From NCBI GenBank assembly GCA_002411015.1, contig DHPY01000057.1:1-13077 (forward strand): 13,077 nt of DNA. Direction: 5' to 3'. Source of the DNA: Armatimonadetes bacterium UBA5352 (GTDB lineage Bacteria > Armatimonadota > Zipacnadia > Zipacnadales > UBA5352). This document shows positions 7,219 to 13,077 of the stretch, piece after piece. The notes under the pieces were generated by a model. That model was not told where the DNA came from. It did no database searches and saw only the letters and a list, made by a program, of their open reading frames with translations. The position numbers and the translations under genes are program-made. The stretch's first letter is position 1, and each line of letters starts with the position of its first letter.

Positions 7219-7251
7219 GAGGAAGCGCAAATCACAGTTTGCGGCCCGGCA

Positions 7252-7280
7252 TTGACGTCGGGGCCGCTCTCGGGTACAAA
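7252..7280 (+). promoter_or_regulatory. Sigma-70-type promoter of the dtd group
   Basis: TTGACG (7252-7257), a 17-bp spacer and TACAAA (7275-7280). Five of six and four of six consensus bases at ideal spacing, with dtd starting about 43 nt downstream of the -10. Confidence 0.7.
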
Positions 7281-7322
7281 GAGAATGAGCGCAACGACAC
7301 GGCGACGGGAGCTGCATGCGAC

Positions 7323-7772
7323 GTGAGAGCGGTCGTTCAGCGGGTCTCGGAGGCCCGGGTGACGGTAGACGGCGAGGTCGTGGGGGAGATCGGCTCGGGG
7401 CTGATGGTCCTCGCGGGCTGCGGCGACGGCGATAGCGCCGAGGACGTGCAGTGGCTGGCTGAGAAGATCGCCAACCTGCGCATCTTCGGCGATGAAGAGG
7501 GCAAGATGAACCTGTCGGTGCTCGACACCGGCGGATCGGTGCTGGTGGTGCCGAACTTCACCCTCTACGCGGACTGCCGCAAGGGCCGTCGCCCGAGCTT
7601 CACCGGCGCCTGCGACCCCAAGGTCGCCGATGGCCTCGTCCGGTCGCTCGCGGATCAGCTCGCCGAGGCCGGGCTTGTAGTTGAGCGGGGTGTCTTTGGC
7701 GCGCACATGCACGTAACCATCACAAATGACGGTCCGGTGACGCTGCTGCTCAGCAGCGACCGGACGCTCTGA
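7323..7772 (+). CDS. dtd: D-aminoacyl-tRNA deacylase
   Basis: Hydrolyses D-aminoacyl-tRNAs (and glycyl-tRNA-Ala), a proofreading step in the cytoplasm; known members are homodimers. The 149-residue length is typical. It opens with the family start RAVVQRVSEARVTVDG. The active-site segment NFTLYAD (78-84) contains the conserved Thr80; the usual SQFTL appears here as PNFTL. The Gly-cisPro motif lies in TNDGPVT (134-140). The frame is open upstream to 7239, but that stretch overlaps the promoter and lacks homology. The GTG at 7323 is chosen, with GGGAG (7307-7311) 11 nt before it. It leads a group with the TPR and MBL-fold genes. Confidence 0.95.
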   Translation: MRAVVQRVSEARVTVDGEVVGEIGSGLMVLAGCGDGDSAEDVQWLAEKIANLRIFGDEEGKMNLSVLDTGGSVLVVPNFTLYADCRKGRRPSFTGACDPKVADGLVRSLADQLAEAGLVVERGVFGAHMHVTITNDGPVTLLLSSDRTL

Positions 7773-7803
7773 GATACCGCCCCGCGACCGGGGCACGGAG
7801 ACC

Positions 7804-8658
7804 ATGGCCACAACACACCGAAAGGACAATTCATCCGTCCAGCGCAGGCTCGCCCGACGGTACTGCGACGCAGGCGATCAGCAGGCCCTTCAGGATGACG
7901 CGCAGGGCGCCATCGAGCTGTACCAGCGCGCCGCGGAGCTTGACGCCGACAACGCGCGCGCCCATCTGAGCATTGGCGACGCCCATCTGCTGCTCGACCG
8001 CGACGACCGCGCGATGGCCTCCTACCGCCACGCGCTGAAGAAGAAGCCCGACAGCGCCGAGGCGCACTTCTGCATGGCCGATCTGCTGTCGCGCAGCGGC
8101 GCGCTCTACGAGGCCATCTTCGAGATGGAGGAGGCCGTCGAGCTTGCGCCGGAGCGCGCCTACTACTCCTACCGCCTCGCAGACCTGTATCTGCGCACCG
8201 GCGATACCGAGATGGCCGAGGAGGCGCTGCTCTACGCGATCTCCATTGAGCCGGATGAGGGCCTCTACCGCTACAAGCTCGGCGAGTTGCATGTGCTGGC
8301 CGAGGAGTGGATGCGGGCGGCGCAGGCATATCTTGCCGCCACGCAGTGCGCGCCGCTCGATGACTTCTACCACATCCGCCTCGTCTGCGCGCTGATGCGC
8401 CTCGACCGCCGCCCGGGTGCGCTGAAGGTCCTGCGAAGGATCTGCCGCATCTCCCCGGACAACCGCGCCTACCGCTACCTGCTCGGCGAACTGCTCGTGC
8501 TCATGGGCGAGCTGAAGGCGGGCAGCGAGGAGCTGCGCCGTGCCGGGCGACTGGATGACTACGACCGCGATTACGTCCGCCGCGTGAAGACCCGCTCGGG
8601 ACAGCTCCGCGAGGACGAGAAACTCGTGCTGATCCGGGCCATCGATGCCGCCGAGTGA
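7804..8658 (+). CDS. Tetratricopeptide-repeat protein
   Basis: A 284-residue soluble protein built from about six to seven TPR units of 34 residues between about residue 30 and 260. The units follow the usual pattern: GAIELYQRAAELDADNARAH, then a unit ending KKKPDSAEAH, then one ending ELAPERAYYSY. No signal peptide, membrane segment or catalytic domain is seen, so it is probably a cytoplasmic protein-protein scaffold; the partner is unknown. It starts 31 bp after dtd, with GGAG (7797-7800) only 3 nt before the ATG, which is unusually close. No other good start exists nearby. Its stop is followed at once by the Shine-Dalgarno sequence of the MBL-fold gene, consistent with co-transcription. 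Confidence 0.88.
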   Translation: MATTHRKDNSSVQRRLARRYCDAGDQQALQDDAQGAIELYQRAAELDADNARAHLSIGDAHLLLDRDDRAMASYRHALKKKPDSAEAHFCMADLLSRSGALYEAIFEMEEAVELAPERAYYSYRLADLYLRTGDTEMAEEALLYAISIEPDEGLYRYKLGELHVLAEEWMRAAQAYLAATQCAPLDDFYHIRLVCALMRLDRRPGALKVLRRICRISPDNRAYRYLLGELLVLMGELKAGSEELRRAGRLDDYDRDYVRRVKTRSGQLREDEKLVLIRAIDAAE

Positions 8659-8674
8659 AGGGACCTCTCCGCCG

Positions 8675-9307
8675 ATGATCCTCGAAAAACTTCCCGTCGG
8701 GCCGCTGCAGGCGAACTGCTACATCGTGGGCTGCCAGCAAACGCGCAAGGGCTTCATCGTCGATCCGGGCGCGGAGGCTGACATAATCCTGGACGCCATC
8801 GAGCGCGCCGGTCTCACGATCACCCACATCTTCAACACCCACGAGCACGTTGACCATATCGCGGCGAACCGCGCCCTGAAGGAGGCTCTCGGCGCTACGC
8901 TGCTGGTGCACGAAGCGGGGCGGGCGGAGGTCGAGCAGCCGCATCCGTACTGGGCGGCGATGGTCGGCGGCGTCGAGCCTTCGCAGCCCGATGAGGGCAT
9001 GCGCGATGGCGACAGCTACCAGGTCGGGACGCTGACGTTGCGCGTGGTGCATACGCCCGGCCACAGCCCCGCCTGCGTCTGCCTCGCGGTGGATGGCGCG
9101 CTGTTCACCGGCGACACGCTCTTCGCAGGCAGCGTCGGCCGCACGGACTTCCCCGGAGGCGATACCGCCATGCTCAACCGGTCTGTGCGGCGCCTCGTGA
9201 AGGAGTTCGCGGAGGACACAGTGATCTACCCGGGGCATGGCGCGAGCTCCACCATCGGCGAGGAGCGGCGCAGCAACCCGTTCCTGCGCGGCATCCAGGC
9301 GATCTGA
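8675..9307 (+). CDS. MBL-fold metallo-hydrolase (glyoxalase II-like)
   Basis: A 210-residue metallo-beta-lactamase-fold hydrolase of the GloB-like group of short proteins. The binuclear metal site is complete: HEHVDH (56-61), His130 in TPGHSPACVC, Asp147 in GDTLF, and His188 in YPGHG. The N-terminus, LPVGPLQANCYIV, is typical of the family. The separate C-terminal substrate domain of true hydroxyacylglutathione hydrolases is absent, so glyoxalase II activity should not be assumed; thioester or other small-molecule hydrolysis is possible. The frame extends to an ATG at 8645 inside the TPR gene, but 8675 is preferred because homology starts there and GAAGGGA (8657-8663) lies 11 nt upstream. Confidence 0.9.
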   Translation: MILEKLPVGPLQANCYIVGCQQTRKGFIVDPGAEADIILDAIERAGLTITHIFNTHEHVDHIAANRALKEALGATLLVHEAGRAEVEQPHPYWAAMVGGVEPSQPDEGMRDGDSYQVGTLTLRVVHTPGHSPACVCLAVDGALFTGDTLFAGSVGRTDFPGGDTAMLNRSVRRLVKEFAEDTVIYPGHGASSTIGEERRSNPFLRGIQAI

Positions 9308-9349
9308 CCGCCCGCCGCCGGGCCGCACTTCCACTGCGCCTGCTTACTC

Positions 9350-9358
9350 TGCTATAAT
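9350..9358 (+). promoter_or_regulatory. Extended -10 promoter of aroF
   Basis: TGC followed by a perfect TATAAT (9353-9358), the extended -10 arrangement, with no convincing -35. The predicted start near 9365 gives a leader of about 37 nt, too short for a long attenuator. Confidence 0.75.
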
Positions 9359-9401
9359 CCAGCACGCACGCTGTTCAACCCGCCAATGAGGGGCGTTCGC
9401 C

Positions 9402-10421
9402 ATGGTCATCATCGTCGAGTCCGGTGCGGATAGGCAAACCGTTGACAACCTCGTCGCCAAGGTCTCTTCGCTCGGCTTCACGCCCCATCCCATCTACGGC
9501 GTGGAGAAGACCGTCATCGCCGTCGTGGGCGAGAAGACGCAGGAGAAGATTGACATCCTCGAGATGATGCCTGGCGTGCAGCAGATCATCCCGATCCTCA
9601 AGCCTTACAAGCTTGTGGGTCGCGAGGTGCGCACGGAGCAGAGCGTGATTCCTCTCGGGGAAGGGCTCGCAATCGGGGGCGAGAGGTTTGTCGTGATGGC
9701 CGGGCCGTGCGCGGTAGAGAGCTACGATCAGCTCAGCGAGATCGCGCGCTACGTGAAGTCATCCGGCGCGCAGGTCCTCCGCGGCGGAATCTTCAAGCCG
9801 CGTACCTCACCGCACGACTTCCAGGGCCTTCGCGAGGAGGGGATCCCGATCGCCATGGCCGTCAAGGCCGAGGTCGGGCTTCCGTTCATCACCGAGGTCG
9901 TTGACATCCGCGACATCGAGGTGCTGCATGACGTCGCCGATGTCTACCAGGTTGGCGCGCGGAACATGCAGAACTTCGCGCTGCTCACGGAACTCGGCAA
10001 GGTCGACCGCCCGGTGATGCTCAAGCGCGGCATGTCAGCGACGGTCGAGGACCTCCTGCAGGCCGCAGAATATGTCGCGGTCGAGGGGAACGCGAACGTC
10101 ATCCTCTGCGAGCGCGGCATCCGCACCTTCGAGAACTTCACCCGCAACACGCTCGACATCTCCGCCGTGCCGGCGCTCAAGCGCCGGTCGCACCTGCCCG
10201 TGGTCGTGGACCCGAGCCACGCCTGCGGCATCGCGTGGATGGTGGAGCCGCTGGCGCTCGCCGCCGTGGCCGCCGGCGCGGACGGCCTGATGATCGAGGT
10301 GCACAACGACCCGCCGAAGGCCCTTTCCGACGGGGCGCAGTCCCTCACGCCCGACCAGTTCGACCACACGGCCGCGCGCGTCTGGGCCGCGGCCCGCGCG
10401 TTCGGCCGCAGGGTCTCGTAG
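9402..10421 (+). CDS. aroF: 3-deoxy-7-phosphoheptulonate (DAHP) synthase, type I-beta with regulatory domain
   Basis: Condenses phosphoenolpyruvate with erythrose 4-phosphate, the entry step of the shikimate pathway. Of 339 residues, about 1-75 form the ferredoxin-like regulatory domain seen in the Thermotoga-type enzyme, where it binds tyrosine for feedback control. The barrel carries GPCAVES (101-107), GGIFKPRTSPHDFQG (128-142), LKRGMSAT (207-214) and CERGIRTFENFTRNTLD (236-252). Metal ligands by family alignment are Cys103, His273, Glu299 and Asp310. GAGGGG (9388-9393) lies 8 nt before the ATG. All 13 lysines use AAG, as in the genes to its left. Sequence style changes at or just after its 3' end, so the C-terminal part (beyond about residue 230) may come from another genome; the reading frame itself is intact. 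Confidence 0.95.
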   Translation: MVIIVESGADRQTVDNLVAKVSSLGFTPHPIYGVEKTVIAVVGEKTQEKIDILEMMPGVQQIIPILKPYKLVGREVRTEQSVIPLGEGLAIGGERFVVMAGPCAVESYDQLSEIARYVKSSGAQVLRGGIFKPRTSPHDFQGLREEGIPIAMAVKAEVGLPFITEVVDIRDIEVLHDVADVYQVGARNMQNFALLTELGKVDRPVMLKRGMSATVEDLLQAAEYVAVEGNANVILCERGIRTFENFTRNTLDISAVPALKRRSHLPVVVDPSHACGIAWMVEPLALAAVAAGADGLMIEVHNDPPKALSDGAQSLTPDQFDHTAARVWAAARAFGRRVS

Positions 10422-10440
10422 CCGGCGCCTTTCCGCCGGC
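10421..10440 (+). other. Hairpin directly after aroF
   Basis: GCCGGCG (10421-10427) and CGCCGGC (10434-10440) pair over a 6-nt loop, starting at the last base of the aroF stop codon. No T-run follows. It may protect the aroF message end or reduce read-through to tyrA. Confidence 0.5.
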
Positions 10441-10476
10441 ACCTTCAAAAGCAAAAGCGCGAAAGCGGGGAAATTC

Positions 10477-11322
10477 ATGGAACTGAAAAACCGGAAAATC
10501 GCAATCGCCGGCCTGGGGCTTATCGGCGGCTCGCTCGCCAAGGCCTTCCGCAAATACTGCGGCTGCGGCGTCGCGGGCTTCGACCGCGACCCGGCCGTGC
10601 TGAAAGCCGCCCTCGCCTGCGGCGCCGTGACCAGGGCCGGCACCGGGCGGGACCTGCGCGGGGCGGACCTGCTCTGCCTGTGCCTGTACCCCGGCGCGGC
10701 CGCCGATTTTGTGGAAAAGCACCTCGGCGACATCCGGCCCGGCTGCGTCGTGACCGACACCTGCGGCGTGAAGGCCGCCGTGTGCCGCCGCCTGGCGCCC
10801 CTCGCAGAGCGGGGCGGCTTCGTCTTTGTGGGCGGCCACCCCATGGCGGGGACCGAAAAACGCGGCTTCGCGGCGAGCGACGCGGACCTGTTCCGCGGGG
10901 CAAGCTGCGTGCTGACCCCGTGCGGCGCGCCGCAGAGCGCCGTCGATCTGCTGAAGGCCGCCGCGGGGGCGCTCGGGTTCGGCCGGGTCGTCCTGACCAC
11001 GCCCGAGGAGCACGACCGGAGGATCGCCTTCACCAGCCAGCTGCCCCACGCGCTGGCCTGCGCCTACGTGATGAGCCCGCAGTGCCCGCGCCACGCCGGT
11101 TTTTCGGGCGGCAGCTACCGGGACGTGTCCCGCGTGGCGAACCTCAACGAGGCCCTCTGGGCCGAGCTGTTCCTCGAAAACCGCGGCGCGCTCGTGCAGG
11201 AGCTGGACCGGCTGACGCAGAACCTGACCCGCATCCGGAACGCGGTGGCCGCGCAGGATGCCGAAACGCTCCGCGCGCTGCTGCGCCGGGGCAGAAAAAT
11301 CAAGGAGGAATTGAGAGAATGA
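10477..11322 (+). CDS. tyrA: Prephenate dehydrogenase
   Basis: Oxidatively decarboxylates prephenate to 4-hydroxyphenylpyruvate with NAD(P)+, leading to tyrosine. The 281 residues fit the single-domain enzyme without a C-terminal ACT domain. The Rossmann motif is GLGLIGGS (12-19), followed by VTDTCGVK (92-99), HPMAGTE (121-127) with the catalytic-type histidine, TSQLPHALA (186-194) and FSGGSYRDVSRVA (209-221) of the substrate-binding dimer domain. The ATG at 10477 follows a purine-rich GGGGAAA. Codon choice differs from the genes on the left (6 of 11 lysines AAA, plus an AGA arginine). The stop overlaps the aroB start (ATGA). With no ACT domain, tyrosine control is more likely exerted at the DAHP synthase. 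Confidence 0.94.
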   Translation: MELKNRKIAIAGLGLIGGSLAKAFRKYCGCGVAGFDRDPAVLKAALACGAVTRAGTGRDLRGADLLCLCLYPGAAADFVEKHLGDIRPGCVVTDTCGVKAAVCRRLAPLAERGGFVFVGGHPMAGTEKRGFAASDADLFRGASCVLTPCGAPQSAVDLLKAAAGALGFGRVVLTTPEEHDRRIAFTSQLPHALACAYVMSPQCPRHAGFSGGSYRDVSRVANLNEALWAELFLENRGALVQELDRLTQNLTRIRNAVAAQDAETLRALLRRGRKIKEELRE

Positions 11323-12377
11323 CGGAGCTTACGGTGCACACCGGGCACCCGTACCGGATTCGGATTGAGGCGGGATGCCTGAAACGGGCGGGGGAGCTCG
11401 CGGCGCGGGAATTCCCCGCGGGGGCCCGCGCGGTGCTGGTCTGCGATTCCCACGTGCGGCCGCTGTATGCGCAACCCGCGGCGGATTCCCTGAGGCGGGC
11501 GGGTTTTCGCGTCTCGGTGTTCGAGTTTCCCGCCGGGGAAGCGCACAAAACCCTCGCGACGGTCTCCACCATTTACGGCGCGTTCGCGCGGGCCGGCCTG
11601 ACCCGCAGCGACTTCGCCGTCGCGCTCGGCGGCGGAGTGACCGGCGACACGGCGGGCTTCGCCGCCGCCACGTGGATGCGCGGCATCCGGTTCGCGCAGA
11701 TTCCCACCTCGCTGCTCGCGCAGATCGACTCCTCCATCGGCGGCAAGACCGGCGTGGACCTGCCGCAGGGGAAAAACCTGGTGGGCGCGTTCCACCAGCC
11801 GTCGCTGGTGCTGATTGACCCGGACACCCTGAAGACCCTGCCGGCGCATTTCTTCTCCGACGGCATGGGCGAGGCCGTCAAGCACGGCTGCATCAAGAGC
11901 CGCCCGCTTTTCGACCGCATCGCGCGGGGCGGCGTGCGCGCCGGCCTCGAGGGCTTCATCGCCGAGAACCTCAAAATCAAGCGCGCGGCGGTCGAGCGGG
12001 ACGAGTTCGACAACGGCGAGCGGATGCTGCTGAACTTCGGCCACACGTTCGGCCACGCGCTGGAGGCGCTGCACGGCTACCGCGGCCTTTCCCACGGGGA
12101 AGCGGTGGGCGTCGGCATGGTGATGATGGCGAAATGCGGCGAAAAGGCGGGCCTCACGCAGCCGGGCACGGCGGACGAAATCGCCGGCGCGCTGCAGAAA
12201 TACGGCCTGCCGGTATGGGACGAAGCCCAGCCGGCGCAGCTCGTCCGCGCCGCGCTGCTGGACAAAAAGGCGCGCGGCGGCGTGGTCAACCTCGTGATGC
12301 TCAGAAAAATCGGCGAGAGCTTCCTGTACCCCGCCGACGAAAAGCGGCTGAGCGGGCTGGCGGAGGCCCTGCGGTGA
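11319..12377 (+). CDS. aroB: 3-dehydroquinate synthase
   Basis: Converts DAHP to 3-dehydroquinate, the second shikimate-pathway step, using NAD+ and a divalent metal. The 352-residue length is normal. Visible motifs are GGGVTGDTAGF (104-114), QIPTSLLAQIDSSIGGKTGVD (127-147, including the substrate loop), GEAVKHG (184-190, metal ligand Glu185), FGHTFGHALE (240-249) and SHGEAVGVGM (258-267, His259). The frame is open far upstream through tyrA, but the start is set by homology and by AAGGAGG (11302-11308) 10 nt before the ATG at 11319. It overlaps the tyrA stop and the aroA start by 4 nt each, so the three are probably translationally coupled. Confidence 0.96.
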   Translation: MTELTVHTGHPYRIRIEAGCLKRAGELAAREFPAGARAVLVCDSHVRPLYAQPAADSLRRAGFRVSVFEFPAGEAHKTLATVSTIYGAFARAGLTRSDFAVALGGGVTGDTAGFAAATWMRGIRFAQIPTSLLAQIDSSIGGKTGVDLPQGKNLVGAFHQPSLVLIDPDTLKTLPAHFFSDGMGEAVKHGCIKSRPLFDRIARGGVRAGLEGFIAENLKIKRAAVERDEFDNGERMLLNFGHTFGHALEALHGYRGLSHGEAVGVGMVMMAKCGEKAGLTQPGTADEIAGALQKYGLPVWDEAQPAQLVRAALLDKKARGGVVNLVMLRKIGESFLYPADEKRLSGLAEALR

Positions 12378-13077
12378 GCCGGGTGCGGATTCTGCCCTCC
12401 GCGCTGCGGGGCAGGCTCGAGGTCCCGCTCTCCAAAAGCGCGGCGCACCGGGCGATGATCTGCGCGGCGCTCGCGGGCGGGGCGGACCCGCTGCCGCCGG
12501 GCGCGCAGGAGAGCGACGACCTGCGTGCCACGCGGGGCGCGCTGCGCGCGCTGCTCTCGCCGGAGGAAGGGCCGGCCGAAGTGGGCTGCGGGGAGTCCGG
12601 CTCCACCCTGCGCTTTCTGGTCCCCGTCGCGGCGGCGCTGGGCAGGCCCGCTGTGTTCACCGGGCGCGGCCGCCTGCCGCTGCGCCCGCTGGGCGTCTAT
12701 CTGCGCTGCCTGCCCCCGCACGGCGTCCGCCTTCAGGCGGGCGTGGGCCGCCCGCCCGGGGGCTGCCTGCCGCTGCGCGTGAGCGGCCGGCTTTCGCCCG
12801 GCGTCTTTTCGCTGCCGGGCGATGTCAGCTCCCAGTTCGTCACGGGGCTGCTGCTCGCGCTCCCGCTCCTTTCCGGGGACAGCGAAATCCGGCTGACCTC
12901 GCCGCTGCAGTCCGCGCCGTATGTGGAGATGACGGTGCGGACCCTGCGGGCGTTCGGCGTTTCCGTGCTCGGGACGGATTCCGGCTGGGCGGTGCCGGGC
13001 GGGCAGCGGTACCGCCCGGCGCCGGGCTTCCGGGTCGAGCGCGACTGGTCGCAGGCGGCGTTTTTCCTCGCCGCCGG
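12374..13077 (+). CDS. aroA: 3-phosphoshikimate 1-carboxyvinyltransferase (EPSP synthase), 3' end cut by window
   Basis: Transfers enolpyruvate from PEP to shikimate 3-phosphate. About 234 residues are present out of a usual 420-430, and the gene continues beyond the right edge. Motifs in order: LSKSAAHRAMICAAL (19-33) with the substrate-binding Lys21, Ser22 and Arg26; CGESGSTLRFLVP (72-84) at the PEP site; LPGDVSSQFVTGLLLALP (147-164); LTSPLQSAPYVEMT (174-187); and DWSQAAFFLAA at the break. The ESGSTLRF form, instead of the NAGTAMRP of enterobacterial enzymes, is the version common in Clostridia. The start is a GTG whose GTGA overlaps the aroB stop. The catalytic residues of the second half lie outside the window. 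Confidence 0.95.
   Translation, partial: MSRVRILPSALRGRLEVPLSKSAAHRAMICAALAGGADPLPPGAQESDDLRATRGALRALLSPEEGPAEVGCGESGSTLRFLVPVAAALGRPAVFTGRGRLPLRPLGVYLRCLPPHGVRLQAGVGRPPGGCLPLRVSGRLSPGVFSLPGDVSSQFVTGLLLALPLLSGDSEIRLTSPLQSAPYVEMTVRTLRAFGVSVLGTDSGWAVPGGQRYRPAPGFRVERDWSQAAFFLAA

Noticed and set aside
7780..7793. CCCCG-CGAC-CGGGG hairpin between dtd and the TPR gene
   Set aside because: Only 5 bp with no T-run; common by chance at this base composition.
8645..8674. Earlier ATG for the MBL-fold gene
   Set aside because: It lies inside the TPR gene without a good ribosome binding site, and family homology begins at 8675.
9310..9323. GCCCG-CCGC-CGGGC hairpin after the MBL gene as terminator
   Set aside because: Short stem and no T-run; not distinguishable from background.
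10680..11318. Upstream extension of the aroB frame through tyrA
   Set aside because: The extension is low-complexity Arg/Pro/Gly shadow of tyrA; AroB homology and a good ribosome binding site set the start at 11319.
1..13077. New defence, phage or mobile-element system
   Set aside because: Every gene-sized stretch is explained by housekeeping or metabolic families or by the one lipoprotein and one TPR protein; no integrase, transposase, nuclease or toxin-like gene is present.

Overview
The window is 13 kb of GC-rich bacterial DNA made almost entirely of tightly packed housekeeping and metabolic genes. No phage, insertion sequence, CRISPR array, defence cassette, rRNA or tRNA gene is visible. 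Gene family content (DUF1385 protein, secreted GHL10-type glycosidase, zinc-type L28, MtaB, Dtd, type I-beta DAHP synthase) together with near-exclusive AAG for lysine suggests an uncultured, GC-rich, Gram-positive-derived or Armatimonadota-like lineage for positions 1 to about 10,100. That placement is inference, not shown by the sequence alone.

Layout: 1-136 holds 3.6 copies of a 38-bp palindrome-bearing tandem repeat that runs off the left edge. 150-4657 is a minus-strand cluster transcribed leftward: DUF1385 membrane protein, argS, secreted glycoside-hydrolase-like protein. Divergent from it is rpmB (4873-5067) with its own candidate promoter and a strong hairpin terminator. It is followed by mtaB (5255-6601), a tRNA methylthiotransferase. 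A small lipoprotein gene (6590-7120, minus) converges on mtaB with a 12-nt overlap. Between the lipoprotein gene and dtd lie two good divergent sigma-70-type promoters. The dtd - TPR protein - MBL-fold hydrolase group (7323-9307) follows, and then aroF (9402-10421) behind a perfect extended -10 promoter.

From 10477 to the right edge lie tyrA, aroB and the first half of aroA, joined by 4-nt stop/start overlaps. With aroF they form a shikimate/tyrosine operon: DAHP synthase makes the first intermediate, AroB the second (3-dehydroquinate), AroA makes EPSP, and TyrA takes prephenate toward tyrosine.

The most notable observation is a change of sequence style near the end of aroF. Hand-counted lysine codons are 4 AAA of 38 in the plus-strand genes mtaB to aroF, but 14 of 27 in tyrA plus aroB. 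The right-hand proteins also look Clostridia-like (AroA with an ESGSTLRF motif). This is either operon acquisition by transfer or a chimeric assembly joined through conserved aroF. The second notable item is the palindromic tandem array at the left end. I found no convincing new multi-gene system; the other items are gene-level oddities.
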